A stretch of 64,000 bases of DNA from Agromyces aureus. Its GTDB lineage: Bacteria; Actinomycetota; Actinomycetes; Actinomycetales; Microbacteriaceae. The stretch covers positions 868,001 to 932,000 of the forward strand of contig NZ_CP013979.1 of the NCBI RefSeq assembly GCF_001660485.1, written 5' to 3'. A model generated the notes under the pieces. The model did not search any database. It saw nothing but the letters and a program-made list of their open reading frames with translations, and was not told where the DNA came from. Numbering within the stretch: position 1 is the first letter of the stretch; the number at the start of each line of letters is the position of its first letter. Below, in pieces: positions 18,580 through 26,012 of this stretch. Made by a program: the position numbers and the translations under genes.

Positions 18580-19057
18580 CGGTCTCGTTCTCGCCGCCGT
18601 CGTAGCGCTCGCCGGTCACCTTCGCCTTGACGAAGCTGATCAGGGTCGCGATGCGGCCGCCGGGGGTGTCCCAGTACTCGCCGGAATCGGCCGTGACCTT
18701 GATGAGCACGGCGTTCGGGCTCTGCGGTCCGTCGGGCAGCCAGGCCTCGACCGCGGCATCCCACAGCTCGTCCTTCTTCGCGGGGTCGTCGACGAGCTCG
18801 GCGGTGCCGGCGAACGAGACGAACGTCGAGCCGGAGTTCAGGGTCATCCCGACCTTCGGGTTCGCGGCGATCTCGCTCGCGTCGCGGGAGTCGCGTTCGG
18901 CGAAGAACCAGAGCTCGCCGGCATCGGTCACCTCGCGCGGCGACATCGGTCGGGCGACCAGCCGGCCCTCGCCGTTCACGGTCGTCAGCCATCCGAACGG
19001 GATGCCGCGGGCGAGCTCGATGATGCGTTCGGTTTCGGTCTTCTCGGTGTCGGGCAT
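18569..19057 (-). CDS. General stress protein, FMN-binding split-barrel (PNPOx-like)
   Basis: This 162-residue protein of the pyridoxamine 5'-phosphate oxidase-like split barrel belongs to the GS26/YdaG type. It is identified by IIELARGIPFGWLTTVNGEGRLVARPM, LWFFAERDSRDASEIAANPKVGMTL and the C-terminal KVTADSGEYWDTPGGRIATLISFVKA. Members bind FMN or F420 and are tied to general stress; the reaction is unknown. AAGGAG precedes the ATG. It overlaps the MpaB-like gene tail to tail. Confidence 0.85.
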   Translation of the reverse strand: MPDTEKTETERIIELARGIPFGWLTTVNGEGRLVARPMSPREVTDAGELWFFAERDSRDASEIAANPKVGMTLNSGSTFVSFAGTAELVDDPAKKDELWDAAVEAWLPDGPQSPNAVLIKVTADSGEYWDTPGGRIATLISFVKAKVTGERYDGGENETVTL

Positions 19058-19173
19058 GTGCGCTCCTTCGGTCGACGTCGCGTGGTCGGTCGACGTCCTG
19101 TGGTCGACGCTAGGCGTGCCCGGGCGGGGGAGCGAGGGATTGACAACGCGGTGGCGGCCGTCGCCGGGAGTCG

Positions 19174-20328
19174 CTACCCGGCCTGGAGCACCGGGCCGGA
19201 GGAGCGTCGCACGACGAGGAGCGGCTGCGGTACCGCGACCACCCGGGGCTCGGTCTGCTCGATCCGGGCCAGGAGCTGGTGCACGGCCGCGCGGCCCTGC
19301 GCCTCGAAGTCGTTGCGCAGCGTCGTGAGGGGCGGATCGAGGTATGCCGCCTCGGGAATGTCGTCGATGCCGACGACGCTCACGTCTTCGGGGATCCGCA
19401 GTCCGCGCTCCTTGAGGGCGAGCATCGCACCGAGGGCCATCTGGTCGTTGGCCGCGACGTAGGCCGTGGCATCCGGGAGTTCGTCGAGGTCGGTGATCGC
19501 CTCGTACCCCGACCGGGCCGACCAGTCGCCGTGCAGGATCGCGACCGACTGCAGGCCCTGCGCCTCGACGGCGGACTCGAACGCCCGCATGCGGTTGCGG
19601 GAGGCCGACCAGGTGCGGGGGCCCGCGATGTGCACGAGACGGCGGTGGCCGAGCTCGCCCAGGTGCGAGACGACCGCCGGCAGCCCGACGCTCGAGAGCT
19701 TGGTGCGCGGGTCGTCGGGTACGCCGTCGGACTCGGCGGCGACGTATGCCGGCACGCGGAAGGCGGTCGTCTCGAAGGCGTGGGTCATCTCGTCGGTCGA
19801 GGCCAGGGCGAGCACGCCGGCGAGGTCGTGCTGGGTGATGATCGCGAGGGACTCCTCGATGGCCCGCGGGTTGCGGGCGTCGAGCGCGATGATGTCGAGC
19901 ACGTAGCCGGCCTCGCGGGCGGCGGCGCTCGCTCCTTCGACGATGCGCCCGGGTCCGACCTGCGAGATCTCATGGGTGAGGGCACCGATGCGGTGCGAGC
20001 GCCCCGACTTGAGGCTGCGGGCGGTGAGGTTCGGCCGGTAGCCGAGCTCGTCGAGGGCCTGCTCGACCTTCTCGCGGGTCTCGGGGCGAATGCCCACGAA
20101 CCCCTTGAGGAATCGGCTGACGGTCTGGTGCGAGACCCCTGCGGCCTGGGCGACGTCGTAGATGGTCGCCGCCTTGGCGCGCGGCGACGAGGCGGTCGTG
20201 CCGGCCGCGGTCTCGGTGTCGGGCGTCGCGGACTCGGTGTCGGGCGTCGCGGACTCGGCGTCCGTCGCAGCGGACTCGATCGCGGGCACTCCGGACTCGG
20301 CGTCGGGCGTCGGTCGCCTCGTGCTCAT
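19174..20328 (-). CDS. LacI-family repressor of the galactoside operon
   Basis: The call is 384 residues from ATG 20328, preceded by GGAGAGGG. The frame stays open 120 bp further up, but that would put the start inside the operators. An unusual tail of about 50 residues built from 7-residue repeats (SATPDTE-like) precedes the HTH ATIYDVAQAAGVSHQTVSRFLKG and hinge LGYRPNLTARSLKSGRS. The sugar-binding domain then runs to VVRRSSGP. It diverges from the GH42 gene, and two TGTTnnCGnnAACA dyads lie between them, so self-control and control of 20519-28061 are likely. A galactoside or its breakdown product is the probable inducer. Confidence 0.88.
   Translation of the reverse strand: MSTRRPTPDAESGVPAIESAATDAESATPDTESATPDTETAAGTTASSPRAKAATIYDVAQAAGVSHQTVSRFLKGFVGIRPETREKVEQALDELGYRPNLTARSLKSGRSHRIGALTHEISQVGPGRIVEGASAAAREAGYVLDIIALDARNPRAIEESLAIITQHDLAGVLALASTDEMTHAFETTAFRVPAYVAAESDGVPDDPRTKLSSVGLPAVVSHLGELGHRRLVHIAGPRTWSASRNRMRAFESAVEAQGLQSVAILHGDWSARSGYEAITDLDELPDATAYVAANDQMALGAMLALKERGLRIPEDVSVVGIDDIPEAAYLDPPLTTLRNDFEAQGRAAVHQLLARIEQTEPRVVAVPQPLLVVRRSSGPVLQAG
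20213..20317 (-). repeat. Five tandem 21-bp units inside the LacI N-terminal tail
   Basis: Units starting at 20213, 20234, 20255, 20276 and 20297 follow TCGGTGTCGGGCGTCGCGGA plus C. The first two are identical and the rest drift. Read on the minus strand they encode 7-residue repeats rich in Asp, Glu, Ser, Thr and Pro ahead of the HTH. Confidence 0.75.
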
Positions 20329-20406
20329 CTCAACCCTCTCCGGTGCGACGTCGGGCGGCGGACTGCGCGTCTGCGGGCCGCGATGCTCATCCGCTGAAAA
20401 TAGTGC

Positions 20407-20464
20407 TTGACAGATTGATGTTATCGGCAACATGCTTGCTCTCACCAAATGTTGTCGAAAACAT
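20407..20464 (+). promoter_or_regulatory. Twin LacI operators and TTGACA element between lacI-type gene and GH42 gene
   Basis: ATGTTATCGGCAACAT (20418-20433) and ATGTTGTCGAAAACAT (20449-20464) are 16-bp dyads, with centres 31 bp (about three helical turns) apart. TTGACA at 20407-20412 is a consensus -35 for the plus strand; the first operator would cover the spacer and -10, though no clear -10 hexamer is seen. The region is locally AT-rich. Placement suggests control of both divergent genes. Confidence 0.8.
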
Positions 20465-20518
20465 TCGGCTGAGATCCATCAGAGCGGCCCTGCCGACCTA
20501 CAACGGAGTACGAATCAG

Positions 20519-22624
20519 ATGAACCCCTCGCTGCCCGTCAAGACCCCGAGCGGACTCCTCTTCGGCGTCGCCTACTACCCCGAGTACCACCTCACCGACC
20601 GCGTCGAGACCGACCTCGACCTCATGCGCGAGGCCGGCATCAACGTGATCCGCGTGGGGGAGTCGGTCTGGTCGACATGGGAGCCACGCGACGGCGAGTT
20701 CGAGCTCGAGTGGCTCGCGCCCGTGCTCGACAGCGCGCACCGTCGCGGCATCCGCGTGATCCTCGGAACGCCCACCTACGCGGTGCCGCCGTGGCTGCAG
20801 GTCGCCCACCCCGAGATCGCGGCCGAGCGCCGCACGGGCGAACCGATCCCGTGGGGCGCGCGCCAGGAGATGGACTTCTCGCACCCCGTGTTCCGCACCT
20901 ACGCCGAACGGGTCATCCGTGCCGTGGTCGGCCGCTACGCCGACCACCCGGCCGTCATCGGCTTCCAGGTCGACAACGAGCCCGGCATGGAGCTCTTCCA
21001 CAACGACCACGTGTTCGAGGAGTTCGTGAACCGGCTGCGCGCGCAGTTCGGCGACGTCGAGACCCTGAACCGCGAATGGGGCCTCACCTACTGGTCGCAC
21101 CGACTCGCCGACTGGTCGGAGCTGTGGCGGCCCGACGGCAATTCGTTCCCGCAGTACGACCTCGCCTGGCGGCGGTTCCAGACCGAGCTCACGACCGAGT
21201 TCATCGCCTGGCAGGCCGAGCTCGTGCGAGAGTACGCCAACCCCGACCAGTTCGTGACGACGTGCCTGCAGTACGGGCGCCCGGCGCTCGACGACGAGCG
21301 GGTCAGCCGCGCCCTCGACATCACGTCGGGCAACCCCTACTACGGCATGCAGGACCGCCTCGACGCGACCCTCGAGCGCTCGCAACTCAGCCAGTGGACG
21401 ACGACCGGCGTTCCCGCCCTCTTCCGCGCGGCCGACCGCATGTACGCGTCGAAGCAGGGCCGCTACCTCGTCACCGAGACGAACGCGCAGTCGATCGGCC
21501 ACTCCGACACGAACTTCCCGCCGTACCCGGGCCAGCTGAAGCAGTCCGCGTACACGTTCATCTCGCGCGGCGCGGCCATGATCGAGTACTGGCACTGGCA
21601 CACGCTGCCCTACGGCATCGAGACCTACTGGGGCGGCGTGCTCCCGCACAGCCTCGTACCCGGCCGGGTCTACGACGAGGTCGCCGAGATCGGTGCAGAG
21701 CTCGCGGCCATCGGCACGACGCTCGACGGCTTCGAACCCGATGCGGATGTCGCGGTCCTCTGGTCGAACGCGAGCCGCTACGCCCTGCAGTTCACGCCGC
21801 CGCTCCGCGTCGACGAGGGGCCCGACCCCGAGTCGTACGAGAAGATCTTCGACGCCTTCCACCGCGGCGCCGTCGAGGCCGGTCGCCAGGTGCGCCTGCT
21901 GCACCTCGACCAGGCCGCCGAACTCGGCGCCGAGGCGCTCGCCGAACGCTTCCCGGTGCTCATCGCGGCCGGCGTCTACGTGACCACGGATGCCGAGCTG
22001 GCCCTGCTGCGCGACTACGTCGCCGCCGGCGGACACCTCGTCGTCGGGCCCCGCACCGGCTACGCCGACGAGGAGGCCCGCGCCCGCGTCGAGGTCTCCC
22101 CGGTGCGACTGACCGACCTCGCCGGGGTGCACTACGACGAGTACTCGAACCTCGAGCACGAGGTCGCGGTCGTCGCGGCATCCGATGCCCTCGATCTCGA
22201 CGGCACGGCCGCGGCACGCCTCTGGATCGACGGACTCGTCGCCGACGACGCCGACGTGCTCGCGAGCTACGTGCACCCCCGATTCGGCGACTTCCCCGCC
22301 GTCACCAGCCACGCAGCCGGCGATGGTCGCGTCACCGTCGTCGGCTGCGTGCCCAACCCCGCCCTCGCGAGCGCCGTCGTGCGCTGGGCCGCGCCCGACG
22401 CGACCTCGCGCGAGCTCGCCGGCGAGACCACGGGCCCCGTCACCGTGACCTCGGGCACCCTCCCCGACGGTCGGCGGGCCTGGTTCGCCTTCAACTGGGG
22501 ATGGGAGCCGCAGCACCTCGAGCTCGCGACATCCGTCACCGACACCGTCACCGGAGCGCAGCTCCAGGCGGGAACAGACGTCTCACTGGCCGCGTGGTCG
22601 ACGCGGACCTTCCTCAGCCGGTGA
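20519..22624 (+). CDS. GH42 beta-galactosidase (first)
   Basis: This 701-residue glycoside hydrolase family 42 enzyme cleaves terminal beta-galactosides. The (beta/alpha)8 barrel starts at LLFGVAYYPEYHLTDRVETDLDLMREAGINVIRVGE. The acid/base is Glu154 in QVDNEPGM and the nucleophile is Glu320 in LVTETNAQS. A trimerisation domain (EPDADVAVLWSNASRYALQF to VTTDAELALLRDYVAAGGHLVVGPRTG) and a small C-terminal beta domain follow. No signal peptide is seen, so it acts on imported oligosaccharides. ATG 20519 has GGAG 10 nt upstream. It heads the operon under the twin LacI operators. Confidence 0.92.
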   Translation: MNPSLPVKTPSGLLFGVAYYPEYHLTDRVETDLDLMREAGINVIRVGESVWSTWEPRDGEFELEWLAPVLDSAHRRGIRVILGTPTYAVPPWLQVAHPEIAAERRTGEPIPWGARQEMDFSHPVFRTYAERVIRAVVGRYADHPAVIGFQVDNEPGMELFHNDHVFEEFVNRLRAQFGDVETLNREWGLTYWSHRLADWSELWRPDGNSFPQYDLAWRRFQTELTTEFIAWQAELVREYANPDQFVTTCLQYGRPALDDERVSRALDITSGNPYYGMQDRLDATLERSQLSQWTTTGVPALFRAADRMYASKQGRYLVTETNAQSIGHSDTNFPPYPGQLKQSAYTFISRGAAMIEYWHWHTLPYGIETYWGGVLPHSLVPGRVYDEVAEIGAELAAIGTTLDGFEPDADVAVLWSNASRYALQFTPPLRVDEGPDPESYEKIFDAFHRGAVEAGRQVRLLHLDQAAELGAEALAERFPVLIAAGVYVTTDAELALLRDYVAAGGHLVVGPRTGYADEEARARVEVSPVRLTDLAGVHYDEYSNLEHEVAVVAASDALDLDGTAAARLWIDGLVADDADVLASYVHPRFGDFPAVTSHAAGDGRVTVVGCVPNPALASAVVRWAAPDATSRELAGETTGPVTVTSGTLPDGRRAWFAFNWGWEPQHLELATSVTDTVTGAQLQAGTDVSLAAWSTRTFLSR

Positions 22625-22671
22625 GCACCACGGGATCCTGCGATCCGAACACCACCACAGAAAGAGTCATC

Positions 22672-24024
22672 ATGATCAAGAAGACACGGAGAACAGCACT
22701 GGCGCTGGTTGGCGGCGCCGTGTCCATCGGACTGCTCCTGACCGGCTGCACGCCGAGCTCGGGCGGCGGCGGATCGACCGAGAACGTCAGCCAAGACGAC
22801 ATCGACAAGGCGATGACCACGCCGACGAAGCTCACCTTCTGGACCTGGGTGCCCGACATCGAGAACGAGGTGAAGCTGTTCGAGGAGAAGTACCCCGCGA
22901 TCGACGTCACCGTCGAGAACGTCGGCCAGGGCCTCCCGCACTACCAGAAGCTCCGCAGCGCCATCGAGGCCGGCGAAGGGGCACCGGATGTCGCACAGCT
23001 CGAGTACCAGTACATCCCCTCGTTCGTGCTCAACGAGTCCCTGCTCGACCTGACGCCCTACGGGGCCGACGACCTCTCGGGCGACTACGTCGACTGGGCG
23101 TGGAAGCAGGTGTCTCCCGCCGACGAGGTCTGGGCGATCCCGCAGGACGTCGGCCCCATGGGCAACCTCTACCGCGAGGACATCCTCACCGCGGCGGGCA
23201 TCACCGAGCCGCCCGCGACGTGGGACGACTACGCGGTCGCGGCGAAGGCCGTGAAGGAGAAGACCGGCTCGTACATCTCCAACCTCGGCGCGACCCAGGC
23301 CGGCCAGATGATCGGCTTCTTCTGGCAGGCCGGCGTCAAGCCGTTCGGCTACGACGGCAAGGAGACCGTCAAGATCGACGTCAACAGCGACGACGCGAAG
23401 AAGGTCGCCAGCTACTGGACCGACCTCGTGCAGCAGGACCTGATCTCGACCGACGTCGACTTCCAGGACCAGTGGTACCAGGGCCTGGCCAGCGGCAAGT
23501 ACGCCGGATGGCTGACCGCCGCGTGGGGCCCGATCTTCCTGCAGGGCACGGCAGAGAGCACCTCCGGACTCTGGCGTGCGGCCCCGCTGCCGCAGTGGAG
23601 CGACGGCGAGGAGGTCTCGGGCAACTGGGGCGGCTCCTCCGACGCGGTGCTCGCGTCGAGCAAGAACCCGATCGCGGCCTACGAGCTCGCGAAGTTCATC
23701 AACAACGACGAGCCTTCGGCCATGAAGCTCGCGACGGAGCAGTTCCTGTTCCCGCCGCAGGTCTCGGTGCTCGAGGACCCCGCGTTCGTCGACCAGGAGT
23801 CGGAGTTCTACGGAGGCCAGAAGGTGAACAGCCTGTTCGCCGACATCTCCAAGACGGTCGACACGGACTTCGAATGGCTGCCGTTCATGGACTACGTGTA
23901 CTCGACGTACGAGGAGACCATGGGCACCGTGATCGCCGACAAGGGCGACATCGCGGCGGCGCTCGACGAGTGGCAGGACCAGCTCGTGAAGTACGCCGAG
24001 GACCAGGGCTTCACGGTCGAGTAG
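22672..24024 (+). CDS. CUT1 sugar-binding lipoprotein
   Basis: This 450-residue extracellular solute-binding protein (family 1, MalE-like) has a lipoprotein signal with lipobox LTGC (Cys26). The two-domain binding fold includes LTFWTWVPDIENEVKLFEEKYP, the repeated aromatic motifs (DQWYQGLASGKYAGWLTAAWGP), NWGGSSDAVLASSKNP and AAYELAKFINN. Lying between a beta-galactosidase and two permeases, it likely binds galacto-oligosaccharides or similar. The ribosome site (AAAGAG) is modest. A strong stem-loop follows the stop. Confidence 0.9.
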   Translation: MIKKTRRTALALVGGAVSIGLLLTGCTPSSGGGGSTENVSQDDIDKAMTTPTKLTFWTWVPDIENEVKLFEEKYPAIDVTVENVGQGLPHYQKLRSAIEAGEGAPDVAQLEYQYIPSFVLNESLLDLTPYGADDLSGDYVDWAWKQVSPADEVWAIPQDVGPMGNLYREDILTAAGITEPPATWDDYAVAAKAVKEKTGSYISNLGATQAGQMIGFFWQAGVKPFGYDGKETVKIDVNSDDAKKVASYWTDLVQQDLISTDVDFQDQWYQGLASGKYAGWLTAAWGPIFLQGTAESTSGLWRAAPLPQWSDGEEVSGNWGGSSDAVLASSKNPIAAYELAKFINNDEPSAMKLATEQFLFPPQVSVLEDPAFVDQESEFYGGQKVNSLFADISKTVDTDFEWLPFMDYVYSTYEETMGTVIADKGDIAAALDEWQDQLVKYAEDQGFTVE

Positions 24025-24030
24025 GTCCGT

Positions 24031-24066
24031 CGGGCGCCCGCCTCCTCCGCCCGAGGCGGGCGCCCG
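24031..24066 (+). terminator. Intercistronic stem-loop after the CUT1 binding-protein gene
   Basis: A perfect 14-bp stem, CGGGCGCCCGCCTC with GAGGCGGGCGCCCG, encloses an 8-nt loop, with no T tract. It lies 6 bp after the stop and about 60 bp before the permease gene. It probably attenuates or stabilises mRNA so that the binding protein exceeds the permeases. Confidence 0.7.
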
Positions 24067-24127
24067 CGCCATCCGTACACGCACCGCACGCATCATCCGC
24101 ACCGCACCACCGATGGAAGGAGCTGCC

Positions 24128-25087
24128 ATGTCGCACTCCCCGACGCTCAGCGACGAGCGCACGCGAACCGCGCCGCCGTCCCGGCGCCCCACGAACACCA
24201 CCCAGCGCCGGCAACGCCGCGCCGCCTACCTCTTCCTCCTGCCGTTCGGCGTCGTGTTCGTCACGATGCTCGTCGTGCCCCTCGCGTACGCCGGCTATCT
24301 CAGCCTCTTCGAGAGCAAGCTCATCGGCGGGGAGGCGTTCGCGGGGTTGGCCAACTACGGGCGGGCGCTCACCGATCCCAAGTTCCTCGAGGGCCTCGGC
24401 CGGGTCGGCCTGTTCTTCATCGTGCAGGTGCCCATCATGCTCGGGCTCGCCCTGTTCTTCGCCCTCGCACTCGACAGCGCACGCGCGAGGGGGTCGAAGG
24501 CGATCCGCCTGCTCATCTACATGCCCTACGCGGTGCCGGCCGTGGTCGCGACGCTCATGTGGGGGTACCTGTACGGGCCCGACTTCGGCCCGATCGCGCA
24601 GATCGCCCGTGCCGTCGGCTTCGGCACGCCCGACTTCCTCTCGGCGGACAGCATCCTCGGGTCGATGATGAACATCGTCACGTGGGAGTTCGTGGGCTAC
24701 AACATGATCATCATGTACGCGGCCCTGCGCTCGATCCCCGCCGAGCTCTACGAGGCCGCCGAGATCGACGGGGCGGGCCAGTTCCGCCTCGCGTGGAGCG
24801 TGAAGATCCCGGCGATCCGCCCGGCGATCATGCTCACGGTCATCTTCTCGATCATCGGGTCGTTCCAGTTGTTCGCCGAGCCGAGCCTGCTGAACGCGAT
24901 CGCGCCCGACGCGATCACGACCTCGTTCACCCCGAACTACTACGCCTACAACCTCGCGTTCATCAACCAGGAGCTCACCTACGCCGCGGCCATCGCGTTC
25001 CTCCTCGGGATCGTCATCGCCGTTGTCTCGTACGTCGTGCAGCTGGCGGAGCAACGTCGCGAGCGACAGGAGATGAGGCAGTCATGA
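24128..25087 (+). CDS. CUT1 sugar permease 1 (MalF-like)
   Basis: This 319-residue inner-membrane permease has six predicted spans. The EAA loop that docks the ATPase reads EAAEIDGAGQFRLAWSVKIPAIRP. ATG 24128 is chosen because GGAAGGAG (24115-24122) is its ribosome site; an ATG at 24113 would overlap that site. No ATPase gene is in the operon, so a shared MsiK-type ATPase elsewhere is expected. The stop overlaps the next gene as ATGA. Confidence 0.9.
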   Translation: MSHSPTLSDERTRTAPPSRRPTNTTQRRQRRAAYLFLLPFGVVFVTMLVVPLAYAGYLSLFESKLIGGEAFAGLANYGRALTDPKFLEGLGRVGLFFIVQVPIMLGLALFFALALDSARARGSKAIRLLIYMPYAVPAVVATLMWGYLYGPDFGPIAQIARAVGFGTPDFLSADSILGSMMNIVTWEFVGYNMIIMYAALRSIPAELYEAAEIDGAGQFRLAWSVKIPAIRPAIMLTVIFSIIGSFQLFAEPSLLNAIAPDAITTSFTPNYYAYNLAFINQELTYAAAIAFLLGIVIAVVSYVVQLAEQRRERQEMRQS

Positions 25088-26010
25088 GCGCCCTCGACAC
25101 ACGTGCCATGGTCACGGGCGACTCGATCGCCGGCCCCCGACGCGGACGACGCCGGTTCGCCCCGGACCGCAGACGCAGCATGCCGCTCACGGTGCTGCTG
25201 TGGCTCTGCGTCGCATACTTCGTGCTGCCGTTGTGGTGGCTGTTCGTCTCGTCGACGAAGGACAACTCGGCGCTGTTCTCGACGTTCGGCCTCTGGTTCG
25301 GCGGCGACTTCTCGCTCTGGGAGAACCTGCAGACGCTCTTCACGGTGCGCGACGGGATCTTCGTGCGGTGGATGGGCAACACGCTCTTCTACTCGCTCAC
25401 CGCGGCGATCGGCGCCACCCTGCTCGCGACGATGGCGGGCTACGCGTTCGCGAAGTACGAGTTCCCGGGCAAGAAGGCGATGTTCAGCGCGACGCTCGGC
25501 GCGGTCATGATCCCGCTCACCGCCCTCGCCCTGCCGACCTACCTGCTGTTCTCGCAGGCGGGGCTGACCGACACCCCGTGGGCGGTCATCATCCCGTCGC
25601 TCGTGAGCCCGTTCGGCGTCTACCTGATGCGGGTCTACGCGGCGGATGCCATCGACGACAGCCTGCTCGAGGCGGCCCGAGTCGACGGTGCCGGCGAGTT
25701 CCGGATCTTCTGGCAGGTGGGCCTTCGCCTGCTCGGGCCGGGACTGGTCACGGTGTTCCTGTTCTCGCTCGTGGCCACCTGGAACAACTACTTCCTGCCG
25801 CTGATCATGCTGAACAGCTCTGACCTGTATCCGCTCACGGTCGGGCTCGCGCAGATCCAGTCCGCGGCGAGCGCGGGCGGCGGATCCCAGGCGCTGTTCT
25901 CGACGGTCATCACGGGCTCGTTCGTCTCGATCCTGCCGCTCGTGATCGCCTTCCTGTTCCTGCAGCGCTACTGGCAGTCCGGCCTGGCCAGCGGAGGGGT
26001 GAAGGGCTGA
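25084..26010 (+). CDS. CUT1 sugar permease 2 (MalG-like)
   Basis: This 308-residue partner permease has an Arg-rich N-terminus before the first span, six spans and the EAA loop EAARVDGAGEFRIFWQVGLRLLGPG. The C-terminal FLFLQRYWQSGLASGGVKG is typical of MalG-type subunits. It is coupled to permease 1 by ATGA and followed 2 bp later by the second GH42 gene, so the operon runs on. Confidence 0.9.
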   Translation: MSALDTRAMVTGDSIAGPRRGRRRFAPDRRRSMPLTVLLWLCVAYFVLPLWWLFVSSTKDNSALFSTFGLWFGGDFSLWENLQTLFTVRDGIFVRWMGNTLFYSLTAAIGATLLATMAGYAFAKYEFPGKKAMFSATLGAVMIPLTALALPTYLLFSQAGLTDTPWAVIIPSLVSPFGVYLMRVYAADAIDDSLLEAARVDGAGEFRIFWQVGLRLLGPGLVTVFLFSLVATWNNYFLPLIMLNSSDLYPLTVGLAQIQSAASAGGGSQALFSTVITGSFVSILPLVIAFLFLQRYWQSGLASGGVKG

Positions 26011-26012
26011 TC

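Noticed and set aside
20329..20448. N-terminal extension of the LacI repressor to 20448
   Set aside because: It would begin inside the operator region and has no ribosome site. ATG 20328 has GGAGAGGG upstream.
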